Shown: piece after piece, positions 45,801 through 60,800 of the stretch | Layout of the letters: every line of letters starts with the position of its first letter | Position numbering within the stretch: the stretch's first letter is position 1 | Origin: Phoronis australis | Lineage: Eukaryota; Phoronida; Phoronidae | Direction: 5' to 3' | NCBI GenBank assembly: GCA_002633005.1 | Contig: NMRA01000033.1 | Coordinates: forward strand, 952,611 to 1,016,610 | DNA length: 64,000 nucleotides | Program-made: the position numbers and the translations under genes | The notes under the pieces: generated by a model | Databases searched by the model: none | The model's input: only the letters and a program-made list of their open reading frames with translations | What the model was told of the DNA's origin: nothing

Positions 45801-48800
45801 AATAATATTTAAAAAATGAAAAATAACCTTGTAAAGGTATCTAATCTAATACTTGTGTTACCAACAGCGAACTTACCTACTGTCACGCTCTTGGTGGTAC
45901 TTTTTAAAGATTTGTTCCGCCATCTTGCCACATTATTAGAATGTCTCGCATTTTGACACACGAGGAAATTGGCATCTTACCCGTTTTTTAAATGTAAATT
46001 TCTTTGAAACGGTAGGAGTAATTAATTTATCGCAATTTTTTGTAAATGTCCTTACAACCTGAATTTCTACTATACACGAAACGGCATCAAAAGCCCAATT
46101 AATATATAATTTTGATAATGTACGGGACGCCTGACTAAATTCCTCGCAGAAACTGCACTTTGAGGACCAGTGTTATAAAATCATTGCCGTTATCCGGTAG
46201 CAATCTTTTGGATCACGGAAAGTATTTGTGGTTTGATTAGTCAATAAATAAATGATGATTGACTCTTATTCATTTTCATATTACAAGTTAATTATTTGAC
46301 TAGTTAGTCATTCAGACAATTAATTCAGCAATTTTGTCATTATTACACTCTGTTATTTTCTTCGCTTTTTGTATCAGTTTTCGTTCTTAGAATTTATTTT
46401 ACGCTTTTTAACCTGTCAGATATATGCATGCGCGGCGTAACCTCAACCGCTCCAGACCGAAATTGTCATCTCATTTCTATGAATACTGAACGCATGCGCG
46501 CACCCAGCCTTTAATATGAGTGCGTTTCAATTTCCGACGATATGGACCTTTTACTAACAAAAAAGCGAGAGGAATAAAAAAAGAAAAGAAAACAATGGGT
46601 ACACGTTCGGAGCTGTGAATTGTGCGTTTACGCCTTTTTAGTGGACTTTTGTCTCGTTTTCCCGGACTTTTTGTTTCTTCGAGCCGGAACTTTTTGTCCA
46701 CTTCACCAAATGGCGGGTGGCTCGTTCGAGCCCCGCGAGCCTCCTAGGTGCGCGCATAGTCGTTGAAACTTACCCAGCGTGGCAAGCAAATAAGTCTAAA
46801 GCACTTACTAACTGTCAGATCTTCTTTCTTTCTTATATTATAAAGGAACAGGATAAACTTGTTATTATACACGGTACGAAGCTTAAATCGAAATTTATTT
46901 TGACAGACGCAGGGTTTCGTCCTTTTAAGTAGCAGCGCATTTGCGTTCAAATAACCACCTTTTAAAGACACTAGCTCGCACTACATTAAAATTGCGCCAC
47001 GAATTGAGTACCCCCAGATGTTTTCGATTAGTTACAATAAAACAGAATTTAATCCATTTTCATCTGATGAAGCCATGCGCTTATTTCGTAAGTTGTAATT
47101 AGTTTCATAAAGCTTCACGAAAAATGAGCTCAATATGAAAATTGATGATTAAATTGGGAACAGTAGCAATCAACGTCTGGCACTGCAACGACGGAAACTT
47201 GATTGGTTTACAAAGTTAAGGGTTTTCTCGCTTAATGGGGATTTTGTCTGAGTTATTCGTTTTGTTTCCAGAACTCTTAAAGTTACCTAGTACCTTATCG
47301 GCAAGGTTGTGCACTTATCCATAATGTCTATAATTAAGCGAAATGTCAGCGAAATGAAGGACATGAACTCTATAACTAATATCCACAGAAAGTCAGCGGG
47401 TGTTGATTTTTAACTTTATACAAATTTGTCGTTAATTGGGTTACTTGACCGTCTCTTTTTTGTGAAATTTGGAAAAAATATGGGAACAACGTCACCGATT
47501 TGTAATCGTCAATTTTGTTTTTAATTAATAAACTGGAACAGCCGAAGGAAACTATGTTTGGATTCCATATATGCTAATTGACCCTCACTGCATTAGACAC
47601 GGTCATGGATTCTCTTTCCTGAACACAAGGTCCGTGTCGCTGATACAAGTAAGACTAACGGACGGACGTCAAAGATATTAGACATGGTGTACATGCACCT
47701 TGGGTTTACTTGGTACATGGAACCTTTATTGATCTGGTTCTTGTAAGCCAGGCCCCAAAGAAAACTGTTTCCAAGGCACCGCACAAAACGTTTACTGCTT
47801 GTGCATAAACTTGTAAAAAACGTCAAATATTCTAATGTCAGATGTTTAGTTAGAGAAGACCTATAACCGTTGAATGGAAGCGCTTGTGTGTGTTTGCTCA
47901 GTTTCATTATAAATGCTGATCAAGAATTAATTTCGCAGCAAAGGTCAGCAGGAAAATTTGATTGAACATTGACTTATAATTTGCCCTCCGGAGTGCCTAA
48001 AACTTGAATGTAACTGCTTCTCAATTTTAATGGCAAAAATAAAAAAACGCTCACATTTTACAAAAAATACAAATTTTAAAGTAAAAGCGTAGTTTGGAAA
48101 TTGCGCTTTCTGTAAACGGGAAATTGTGAAAGCAACCCCAAAGATAGACCAAGGTGTCCAATTCGTATGTTCGACCCACTAGGTCTTAACCGGATATGAA
48201 GTTGATCTTTCACCGAATACTCAACGCCGATAGCACGCTTGACTCAGTCGTGCGACTGACAGGCGGGCCCAACAGTGTGCTGTCTTGTGATTTCATTGGC
48301 TAGTTTTTGCCTTCCTAATACCCATAAAGTTTATAATTGGGACAATCCTAATGGCGTTTTAGTGAGAATATTCTCATTTTCCCACGTCTGGTGCACACAT
48401 TGAGTAACCGTCTAAAAATGAAACAGCAAACCTGTTGGAAATCATTTCTAAAGCGGTTGACCACTATCACTATCGCTTCCAACCATTTCCGCCGCATATC
48501 TCCAGCTTTGAGGGACTACGTGACACGCGTCAATTGCTTAATTTAAATTTAATTTATTTGTCATTAAGTCCTATCAAATCAAGTTGCGTTCTTTGATGTG
48601 AACGGTAACCGTGTGTTGTCTCGAGTTCCTTCGCATTGCAGCGGAGTAGACTGCAGGAATTTTCCAACAGAAAACACAAACAGTTGCGAATGGTTGGAAG
48701 CAGGTTAATCGTTATCTCTAAGTAAACTACTGTTCATTTGGCGTGAATGAAAACAGTACTTTGTTTACAAGAAAACATTTTAGTAACATGTGCAACTGTG

Positions 48801-51800
48801 AATATCTTCAACCTATGAATACCTGTAACGTTTTATGTACAGTTTCTCTTTTTACCTATTTTTAAAGTTACTTATTTTAGTTTTGATGTTCCTACTGTTG
48901 ATGTTTATTATGCTGCATGTGTGTTTGTGTGGTTGCCATGGGAGACTTGAGTGCTTTCTGTTTTACCTGAGCCTGTAGATGAATGAAATGAATAAAACAT
49001 ACCATTAAATATTGCCACTAACATGTGTTTTGAAAAAGATCAAAGTGAATCGAAAAAATGTCTAATTTAATGTACAAAAAATTAGATTTCAACCTCAGTA
49101 AAAACGGTGCCTTTTGTAAACACTGGTCACATGAAATGAGAAAAGGCTATTTACCAACACTACGTTAAGCGTTGCTCGGGAGGTTGTTTTTACACTTCCA
49201 TTTACTGTGATCAAAAGATTTCGTTCTATTGACAGGAGATATGTAAGGTACATGTACGTGGTTATCGTTAAAGGTGAGGAATAGGTGACACGCAGCAGAT
49301 GTCTTGACGAATCAATCCCAGCATGGTCTTGAAATCATTCGTCCGTAACCACAGATGTCTAAATTTAGTTGAACACGTTCACGAATTTTAATGTATAGTA
49401 ACATACATGTCTAAAATATTTTCTTGACCTTAGCTTGATCACGTTGCTTTTTAAAACACGGAAATTGCCTTAATTTCCGTACTAAATAAAATTGATTGCA
49501 TTGTTTGTTTGGCAAGCTGGGCTAGCAAACAAGCTGCAGAACTGTGATAACAACGTTATTACTACAAAGTGACAGTCGTTAGATAATCTATCAGTTGTCT
49601 GACGAGGTTTATCCGTGTTAAGAACATATTCAGACACTTTAATTACTTAATCTTTCAATACGTGAACCGTTGAAGCTATAACGTTGCTTTGATGAAGACA
49701 ACTTCTAGTAATATCTCTTAATCCTGATCTTGTTTTATGATTTTTTCATTATTGGGTTAAGATCATTTAATGTTATCACGTCCTCCACCCGATACCCAAA
49801 TCCCTTGGTATGCGTGGAATGCCTGAATTAATTATGCTAACACGATCCACGAATTTTCTACTTCTAAAAAGTGAAGACGATTAACAGGGAAGTAATACCA
49901 TAGATCAAAAACTCCAAACGGTTTTGAATATATGGTAATGTGTACTTTGCGTGACGGATAAAAACAGAAGCTGTACAACTTTATTAATTTCGACGTAATG
50001 TGCTTTGCACGTAATTGGGAGACATTTAATGGTTAATGGCTTATTGTTCATTCTGGTACGTTACTGAGCCACCAGGTGGCAGTTAATGGTCTACTGGAAA
50101 GTGAGTAGGACACGATAACACATTCAATTTCCTGGTGAACGGACAGCTCGCTATTGATTCGGACTGAACCTGGTTGTCACGACGGGCTAGTTTTAGTCGC
50201 CACAGCAGTATGGCCTCCAGGGCAATTTCAAGCGATTCCTGTGCGGGTCAGTTCAAACAAACTGGATGTGAACACGACAACGTTGCAACTGTCAGCCACG
50301 AGGCATCAAAACAGACGGGGGGCTCTATTTGCCTGTAAACGTGCTAGCAAACAGTTGATGTTTTAACAACAGGGCCCCCAAGGTCTAATTTCCGAACTCA
50401 GACTCGAATCGGCTTGAAATTGTCGACCCCTTTGGAACCCTTTCAATATTCATCAAATAACCACTTAACTGTCGATTTTCAACTCATGAAAGTAGAGATT
50501 TTCAGAATCCCAAGTCACACAATAGTTTATACCACGCGACCAATTTGCATGGTGAGTTTCTTCAAGACTTATTCCTGACATTATTACGGCGAAATGGCCT
50601 TGGTGTTCAGGTTACTGCTGGCAAGCGAGTTCATTTATGTGCACTGTCAAAAACGATTTCGGCGGATGTTCTTATAAAAATTTTAAATTGTACAATTTAG
50701 TGATATATTGCTGTGCTTTGCACGAATATGTTTAGTATTTTTCAATGATATAAGACCATTATCTTTTCACCTCATGAATAGATGGCAGTGGCAGGTTTAC
50801 AAAGGCCCGAATAAGGGGTAATTGCTCCCAGGGAGGACCCCGTCTAAAAGGGGAACCCTTAATACGAAAGGCTTAATATCAATAAACACGGAAAAAAGCG
50901 ACAACATGTTCCATTACCCTGTGACCCGCCAACAATGACATAGCTTCCTTGTTGGGGACAAATGAAACAGCAAGAATAATATATATTTAAAGTTGTGTTG
51001 GAAATTTCAGGGTTACACGTCTACAAATAAATATTTAACAGAAGGAACCAGATGAGTTCCCTAATTACAGGAGATAACACACAGATTTACGATATCCAAT
51101 GTGTTATTGAGTATGGTATACTTAGTGGCACAGGTTAGCATAGTACCAAATGGGTACATAATACCAAATGGGTATTGGCGATTGCCTACAAGATGGGTCG
51201 AGCAAAACGGCAAATTCAATAACAATTACCAAAAGGGTACAAACTGCCAAATGGGCAACTATCATATAAAGTACAAAGTGGGTACACCAAACAGCCAACT
51301 GGGCTATAACAACCTGCACAGCAGGTTCCGGACAAGCGGAGTGAGCACTGACCAACCGGAGTAATAAAAAGAGATATTGTAAGGAACGTGGTGTTGTGTC
51401 TCAGTTTGTGCCACATGGGCAGGGTTGTTCATGAATGAACAATCCGGTCCAACATAAAAGTTAAGTTGAACGATTACACAAAAGCAGGAAAACAGAGGCA
51501 ATCGATTCTATGAGCAATGCGTATACTTTCATTAAATGACTTTTAAGGAGACTGGAGATCAAGCAATTGAAATTCGTTTTTGATCTCCTGAATTTAAACT
51601 ACAAATATTGTACCTCTGTCAAAGATACTGCATTCAATGTCATCTGATTTGTAACTATTTTTGGGACACCCAGTGGAACTGTCCAAATTTCATCAAGTCT
51701 TTGAGAGATAGGCAAAATCGTCTAAGCTATTTTGCTATTTGGGGATCGGATTATAGAGATTTCCTTACTTCAGGCTGCAACTAAATTTACTGAAGCATCC

Positions 51801-54800
51801 TCAATTCTTACAAGATTAGTTTCTAATCTTCATCTATGAATCGATTTTTGTAGGTACATAAACATGTTACTCAAAAACCAACGAATTTGTTTATCAACGC
51901 GGATTGTTATGAGCAATATCCGAAGACAAGCTCGCAGATTTTTGACAGATAACCGGGGCAACATTGGAGATCAGGCCCTCCATTGAGTTTGGGTATTCCC
52001 CCTAGAATTTTTCTCAACTTATTCGCATTAACGCGTATTTTTGTTCATTTCTGAGGTACCTACAACGGTTGACGAGTTAAACTTAACTCCAAAAACCCGC
52101 TGAAATCTTTATGATTGCGAGTACTTTGAATACCCCTGTTAGACATGTCATCATACCCCGACAGCCTTTTCGACATGTGCGAATTCCTTACAAACAACTA
52201 GTGACGAAGAACTACTATTCTTGTGATACTATGGTAAAATTTAGCATTATTATACAACTAAGCACCGAAAAATGTCCTTTTGTGTAAGTCACAAATAGTA
52301 GTCTTCGCGTTCTTCAAAAATCCATCTTTTCCATGGCAGTCAGTCCTATTTTTTCATATTGTTGGTTGTTTGGGTCGACTGTCTTGATACTGCTGTGCTG
52401 TGCAGGGATGCTTTGTGTTTTTTAATCAATACGGAATCTAAACTTCCTCTCCTTGGCAGTGTCGGATTTACATATATGGCGGGACAAAGGGACAATTCCC
52501 CGAACCGCCCCACCGAGAAAAGCCTCTGCACGAGCACTCTTTGAGATGAAAGGCTAAATATCGTTAAGCATGGAAAAGAGTGCCACTTATTTCCACCCTC
52601 ATATGACCCTGCAAGAAGTGGCCTTCTTCAGCATGAAAGATTGTACGATTTCATAAAAACAGGAAAATAGAGGTAATCGATTCCAACATCGGGCCCTCTG
52701 TCTGTGAGCGACTCCTTAAGAATTTATCACACGAAATGGCTGGCCATTTGAATGTCATCAATAGCCCACCAGCCTTAAGGGCACGTGCCCCTAATTATAT
52801 AAAGATTATAGTTTCAAAAACATGAAATGAGCAGCAATTGATGCTATCTGTCAGGTCATCAATTTTCCTCTAGTGATATAAAAGTTTGAGTGCGTTTAGA
52901 AGATCTATACTGCAGATAAGGAGCCTAAAACAATGTCCTGGCCAGGGCCAGAAAAGTGTAAATCATGCACTGGTAGTAGACAAAATTAATGCTCTCTTGA
53001 ATTTTCTGTCTGTGTGTTTCGTTGTCTTTCTTTTCTCGACTGCCCCGGTCCCACGCTTGTGCCGTTTGTCACGGTTTTAACCGTGACCCCTGCCAATTAT
53101 TGAGGAGCACGTGCCCCCGCACCTCACTTCTCACTGTCCTGCAAGGAAAACTTCGATTAATAAATGGATTTCTAATAAACCCCGAGAAAAACAATACTAT
53201 TGCTCAGTTTGCATCTGACATGTACATGTATAAATTGATAACGAGGCATTTTGGTCGCAGACTGAAGGTGACTGATACAACGCACACCGGAACTTGCTTC
53301 GACTTTCTGCCTGCTCACCCGCGACCACGCTACGATAAATAACTAACGAATCATTATATCACGCATCAGAGAGGCGACATCACTACTGACCATGTTTTTA
53401 CGCCTCCTGGCCAGCGTGTGTGTGCCTGACAGGAGATTTCACAAATGAATGTGGGATTTCTGACTTGATGAGGAATAGGCCTATATTTTCCTTCAGGTTT
53501 TACAGAAAAGTGAAATTTATTCTTCTGCAGGTCACTTAATCATCCGTATCATGTGATTCGTGCTTCGTTTGTTATTCAAGGGAATAGCTCATGAAGTCTT
53601 GCGTGATCTCACGTGTGTGTAAAGTTCTCGCGTCTGCTCAGCGCACGCCACGAATTCCTCGTGTAGACCTCGCCTCGCATGCCCAAGTTGAACTTCCGAA
53701 TGGCACGGAACCCTGGCAAACGGCATCTTCTGCTGAGCCAGAAAAGCGTTGACTGAACTGATTATAAAAGACAATTATGCTCCAATTGGACTTCAACAGG
53801 CGCGCGTGCAATGGCGCAAGTTAAAAAAAAACGTTTCCCTATTGTCTATGGCGTGTAAAACACGTTCGATCGCTTTCTTCACCGCGCGTCTTCTTGGGTT
53901 AAATGAAGTATAGGAATATCTCTCCCATCCTGCACTCCATCACAGGTAGCTTCAATACTACATACAAGTACACACTTCACCCGTTCCTCGCCCACTCTTT
54001 CTGTATTATTTCCTAGGCATTGCCGAGTTACAAGCAACATTCCCTCATTCATTTAGACGTTGCTAAGTTGGCTGTCAGAATATTTCCGGTTGTACCCGAA
54101 GATGTCCGATCATAAATCTGAATGTTTTGATGTCGTGGTATTTGCAATGAGCCAGTGAGAGTGTGCTTTCAATTTGACATCGATAATGCCTTTAACTGAA
54201 GCAAAACATTATGAATATTGTATTGTATTGTCCTTGACGGCTTTACAGAGAACTTTTTTCTCTCGGGCGTTCTCATATTATACACTACGAAAACAAGGTT
54301 GGCAAGAGAATGAAAATCTAATTATAGAGTCAGAAACGGTGGCTTGAATAGGGCAATTTAAAAAACAAAATTATTGCTTTCCACGCGGTTGAAAAGTCAC
54401 CCGGATGGAAAGAACTTTTCCCCGGGTGGAAAATACCAAAACATTTGAGGAAGTGACGTGTACATGTGCATGCCCCCGTTCGCAAACGATGCACATTTTG
54501 CGCATTTACAGATACATGTACGTTGTTCCTATTGTAACACCATAGGAATCAGCCATTTTCCATGATTACGTATTGTTTAAGAATGTATTTTTGGACATTG
54601 GTGACATATTGAAAGTTAGCAGTTTTCAGGTGATCTAAATTTTCTGACCACCAACCCCAGGACGTCGTTACGACTGGCACCACAGATATCTAAAGGAACA
54701 CATTAGATGAGCTTAGTGGCCGATAAATGTGTCAACTGATCAATGGCACATTGAATCAAAGTTTCTGGACCCGAGTTTGGCGATGTCAGTTACATGTAAA

Positions 54801-57800
54801 ATTCAAATTAAACAAATCATGATCTTTGATACGGGTACAGAAGTAATCGGTAGCCACGTGTCCTTGCATTCTGTGTCAATAATCGCGCAAAATTATAAAT
54901 CCGTGTCCAAAGAAAATACCGACTCATTGCCAGGAAAACGCCAATGGCATCAATCTGTACGTAGAAAAAAGATCTAAATTTTGTGAAAACTCTTTTCTCG
55001 TTTAAATTCCTAACAATTCAAACCCAATAAAAATGCAAACAATCAAGTATTAAGCAGCCTTCAGAACAACTGAAGCATAAACGCGTAATTTCCAGTGCGA
55101 TTTAGTAAAGTTCAGTGATTATTTGCAAACATACTTGAACGCCTTGCAAGCGCCAATGTTGATTAGTGACCATAAAACAATGAAAATCAATTCATTTTGC
55201 AGGCTTCCAACGTTGCGAGTGGAAATCCGGGACTGGATGGGTATTGCCGCGATCGATATGGCTATCTTAAACCGGAAGACTTTGCAGAATGGACTTGCGC
55301 TGAGTGTTATAATTATTTGTTCGAGAAGGAAGCACTGCCGAACAATTCTTTCTTCAATGGAGGGCGATTCGAGACTGCAGGCAACGGAACAATAATTCGC
55401 CTCAAGGCAGGCCTGGATGTTAACACATGGAACGCCACCAAACGGATGAAAGTTTGCCAAAACCTGAATGGCGATGAGTGTGAGCGATGGACCGCGTGCT
55501 GCCGTAGTGCAAAGCAGTGTTGTAGGGAGCAACTATCGACACCGCGGACCATGACAGGAAATTTTTGCCCGAGAACGTGGGATGGATATGGGTGCTTTAA
55601 AGACACGATGCCCGGTCATACTGCACGCTTGGGGTGTCCCAGCTTTATACAGTACTCCATTCCTTCAGGTACGGAATACTTAACTGTTAAATGCTATCCG
55701 TAACTATACATGCCTGTATCGATGATGCGGTAAGGACGGAATGCTTAAAACATCAGCTAACCTTACCGTTTTATATTGCCCCAAACGGTGACTGGCCACG
55801 TGGTGGGATGGTTGATGGGACTGACACCTGCAGGGAGTTGAGGGAATGTCCACGCTAACTTCACACCACAGTTGGTAGCATAGGGAGTACATGTATAATG
55901 AAAATTCACACAAGACATTCCTATCTGCTTGTTGTATGTACAAATGTTTTGAAGGTCTTATGTGCTAAGTTTAAGATGACTACTAATCGCTACAATACTT
56001 GGTCCCCATCATCATCTGATTTCAATCTTCTTAAACGCAGAAGCGAGACTGGGAAAAAATCATTTTCCTTTTATGGAACTCTCTCCCTGCAGATTCCAAA
56101 TCTACATCATCCTTTCTAACCTTTAAAATAATTATAAGAAATAGATTTAACTCCATGTAGTGTCTAAGAATTGCATGTTTATTCATTTGTTATTTATATA
56201 ATGTGTTACTTTTATTAATTATTTATTGTCTGTTTTAATTTTTTATATTTATATTTATATTTATATTTTTTTTAGTTAATTATCTTGTCTTATTTTCTTT
56301 ATCTTTTATTTATCATATTTTATTTTTAATTTACTTCATCAGTCTTTCCATTTTAATTTCTTATTCTTTGCTTATTACTTAAATTTGTCTTTCATTGTGT
56401 AATTCTGTTTCTGTCTTACTATCTGTTTTTTACTGAGGTCCCCATGGAAAGCAGTGTGAACTGATGGGGCTACCCTCATTGTAAATATTACATTAATAAA
56501 TAATGAATAAATAAATAAATAAATTTGCTTTCTTGAAAAAAATTAACTTTTGTAGTTTATATGGTATACAGGTACATCTATTTGTGTTTTAAACAAAATT
56601 ATCTCCTTCTCAACCAGACGACCACAGAGATACCACTCTTGCACACAAGTACTACTAACCAAACATACACCTACGCGAGACGTTGTCGTTGCACTTTTTC
56701 TTTGAATGCATAAAATGTAATAAATATGCAACTGCAGGACTCTTTCTTATTACCTCATTTAGTGACAGCTTCAAAGATGTGCACGGAAAACAGCACCTGG
56801 TATTCCTTGCCGGAAAATGGCGAGTGGACAAACTACACTGCCTGCATTGAAACAAGTGTAAGTTGTAACAGCGAGAGGTTCCAGAGGGACTGTTTGATTC
56901 ATGATTATACCGATTCTGTCGATGATATAGACTTCTTACATATCTGACCTTTAAGAACCACATGTTCTAAGTCTTCACTGAGACAACCGTTGCCTTACAT
57001 ATCGCACTCATTCACGTCATATTTCCAAAGTTGTTTGCTTTGATTGCTATTGTTGTCAACTCAGTTGGTTAAGGAAAGGTTAACAAGGAATTCTTTTTCT
57101 GTTTGTTTTGGTATTGTCTGATTCAGATTTTGAAAAGTTTCCGACTATTCAATCCCGCAACACTGCCTGTAAAGGAAGTGTGAACCAAACTGACGGGTTA
57201 AGATTTAGGGGAGCTCTCCCTTTGTTTTCGGAATCTTGTCCATATTATTTATTTCCTTTCATTACAGCACCATAAAATCGTTATATTCATCAGCATCGCC
57301 TGTAACGCTATAAGTATTGTGGTACTGATCCCCGCCGTTATTATACTGATCTCTTACCGGTAAGTTTCTTTTTCAATGGGGACACCTGGCGCTAGTAATG
57401 GCATTTCATTTCACAAGTTAGATAATAAAAGAATGTCGCCATTTCGAACCTAAAGCTATAATTTTTGTTGTTTCATCCTGTTAAGAAACAACCACATATT
57501 CAAACTGTACGATCAAGACAGCTAGTCAAAGGAAACTACAAGGGATTAACTATGTGTAGTTTTATTACACAAAACAATACAAAACTCGAAGAAATCACCA
57601 AGTAAAAAATACGGGAAGTTGCGACGTTTTCAGATAAAAACGAAGGGTTTATGTAAAATACAAATCATGCAACGACCAAGGCTTGCGTACATTTAGGAAA
57701 TATTGCGCGAGTGCTTCTATTTGTCCAATTTGCCAGTTCTTCAATCATGCTGCCCCTTGATAGTTGCGCATGACGTAATGTGTAACAATTGATTTTTTAC

Positions 57801-60800
57801 AGGCAGCTGAATTGTCAAAACAGGATCAAACTGCATTTGAACTTCTTCACGTGTTTCATCATCAATGGAATCGTGTTCATTCTGTGGAATATCTTCGTGT
57901 ACTACGACCGTCTTATCCTACCAGCAACGGACAGCCTCATATTCAAAAATACGGTAAGGCGAAACGATGTTGGACCTTTCAGAAGCATTTGATATAGTTA
58001 TCTCGTACGCCTGTCTTTGATATAATCCTCTCATCGTAATGTCCTAAAGTATTTTGGAAATTAATTTCGACTATGGTTTTGGGTAATTTGACGCGCCCAA
58101 ACTAAGTAGATATATTATATATCAAATTAACTTTTTATTGGAATGTACAAGTAAATTCATCGATAAAAACCCATGGGTGTGGTCTAGGACAACATGGGAG
58201 CCTGCTCATTGTTTCACGTCTTTGGGTTCTATTTTCAGGCAGGGTGTAAATTCTTGCACGCGCTCACGAGGTATACAAAGAGTTGCACTTATCTGTGGAT
58301 GTTCTTGGAAGGGTATTATTTGCATCGCTTGATTGTGAAAACATTTGTTCAGCCAAAGTCATTGTTATGGTTCTATATCATTGGCTGGGGTAAGTGTTCC
58401 GTTTGGATAAGAATACTAACTCTTGAAGAGTCAACATGTAAAATACTTTGAAAAAGTAAACACGTAAAACACTATACATGTAGCAGACCGACTATTGTAA
58501 CGTAGGCCTGCGATTTATTTTACTTCAGCCCGACGACAGGCGGAGCACTTCGGATGCTTCAGCAGATTAATGCTTTGGATTTGTAAAGCAGTTTAAAACC
58601 CAAGTGACTTCGTGAATGCGTTTTGAGATGTTAAAACGACCAAACGTTATATAAGATTCGGTCGCATAAAACGGGAACGTGCAAGACATAAACTCGTGGA
58701 AATACACCAGGAACTTGCTCTTATGTCCTGTGTGTATTTCAGCATTGCGTTGTTAATGTCGTTTTTTCATTCCACAGGATTTCCCGCCTTACCAACTGCT
58801 ATTTACAGCGTCATTCGAGTCTGTTTAGCTGACGAAAGGTACTGTTTCTAAAGTCAATTAAAGTGATGACGATTTCAGATTTATGATTAATACGTTTGTA
58901 TTTTTCGCGTGTTTTCTACAAAGCAGTTTCCCAAATTGACAAAACCTTTGTACTTTGTATTTGGCCTTTGCAAAAATCGATACAAAGACAAATCCATGTT
59001 ACCTACAAATATTGTTTCGTCCTGAGGAGCATTTCCACCAAGAGAATCGCTGATGCCAAGTTGAATTTGGGTTACAGTGTACATGTATATGCTATTTCAA
59101 AATATCATGGTTGGGTTGCATAAAACTTTTCATCAGGATAATTTTTATAATTCGATGACGCCATTTGCATTATTCAACAATAGCAACGTGATAATACGTG
59201 TCTTCCGAGTTTATCTTTTGTCCAACCTTGATTATACAGAAATAGAAAAAATATGTATTATATACATGTATATATCTAAAGGAAATGTAATTTTACAGTT
59301 GCTGGATTGTACAGTCTATTCCTGAGATCGAATGGATAATCTACACACCGAATCTACTTAGTTTGCTAGTGAGTATTTCAGAATCAAGCCCTACTAAATT
59401 CCTTTTATTGTTCACTATGCTCGCTGTCGAGAAAAATTCCTGTTCTTATTACTGACGCATTGTACAACCGCGTGATTGTCGTGTCGGGCTTTGCCGACAA
59501 GACACCTCGTTTCAGTCCACGATCAGCTAATGGTATAGGACTTCTGTCGGGCATTTCGGGTTTATGAACACCGACGTAATACTTAAGCAGCAACAGCGTC
59601 AAATTTCCGATGTTATTTTACAAAACTGAGATGAATCTTTGTTTTTCACAAACAAATTTTAGTTCCGTATTTTTATTGCTTGTTAGCACGGCCCCAGAAT
59701 AATGTCTTCGGAACAACTGACATATCTCAGAGATATTTTCAGGAATTACGAAGTTTGCAATGCTCTAATACCCAATGTTAGTGTTTCTTTTAAAGTGGTC
59801 TACTTTTGTAAGAGGTGCTATCAAAACAAGACTTTTATAGTTTGTATGAAAACGTGAAAAGGGGCATATTGTAACAGGAAAACGAAATGATAACTTCGAA
59901 AACTGTAAGGCCATTTTTGAGATTTCATCTAGCACATTAATAAAATTAAAACGAAGTTTGGTCATCTAACTGATGCCGTTGGTGGCTTACATGAACCTTA
60001 TTTTTTGCTTAATTTTACTAAAACAATACATGGTTACAAGACCAAATCAATAAAATATTGTTATAAAAACAAAAAAACATGTTCTGCAGGCTTTCTACTT
60101 CCAGGAAATATGAAACTTTTCCTGAGTTGAATTTTATAGTGTTGCAGATATGTGCCTGAATGTGAAGGCGTGTTGATAAGGTTCACTATAACCCTAAATA
60201 AAAATTCCGAGATTTTTGGAAGTTTGGGTAAGTAATGGGAGGTCAAAAATGACTCTTTAGATAACTGGGTACCTTTTCTGTAAAATATGTCTACATCTAA
60301 GTTTTCCTAAAATTAGAAATCGACGCCACATGAATTAACTACCATTTTATCCCATGTTCTGTTATTTCAAAATGGCCGTCTTCGTTGTGAATTCATCGGT
60401 TTCTAGATATGACGAGATTCTGGAATAGTGAAACGTCGATGTACATCCGTAAATTCCACAACCACTTCGGAAGTCGGACTGGGACATCGAAGCAGCGGTG
60501 AAACGCCGTAAAATGTAACAATTATTACATTTTATGTCACTGTTACATTTTACAATGTAAATAAAGACAGAGATTGGGCTTTCTAGTATTAATGGACGTG
60601 AAGCCACGTATCTCATGAAGTGCCATTTTTTGTTGTAGTTCACTGTCAACAAAGCGCGTCGTTGTAGGCAGATAAGGGAATTTGGTATACTAACCCTTTT
60701 GCTATATCACAGAAAATACCCATATTAAACATCGTTGAATTCGACGTTGGCCGTTTTTGTTCCATACAACCCACTTTCATTTTAACTCCTACCTATTACT

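Larger units (their letters stand above)
39885..55202. other. GPCR intron 1 (inferred, 15.3 kb)
   Basis: Contains THAP-like copy 2 (40075-40411), a GAT-repeat frame (44405-44942), MITE copy 2 (46494-46757) and the palindrome cluster at 51143-51305. The stretches 40412-44404, 46758-51142 and 51306-55202 show no gene. A possible retroelement 3' tail (GAATGAAATGAATAAAAC) lies near 48990. Confidence 0.55.

Noticed and set aside
46715-46745. tRNA-like GTTCGAGCC B-box near the MITE end
   Set aside because: GGCTCGTTCGAGCC is a local palindrome; no A box, anticodon arm or acceptor stem can be drawn.
48880-49010. Possible retroelement 3'UTR ending GATGAATGAAATGAATAAAAC
   Set aside because: The tail is suggestive, but no ORF2 remnant precedes it and there is no clear tandem tail; too weak to annotate.
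51101-51364. 87-residue Asn/Tyr-rich frame with NGY and QMG repeats
   Set aside because: Its repeats are the palindromic 15-mers read in one frame; no domain and no splice context.
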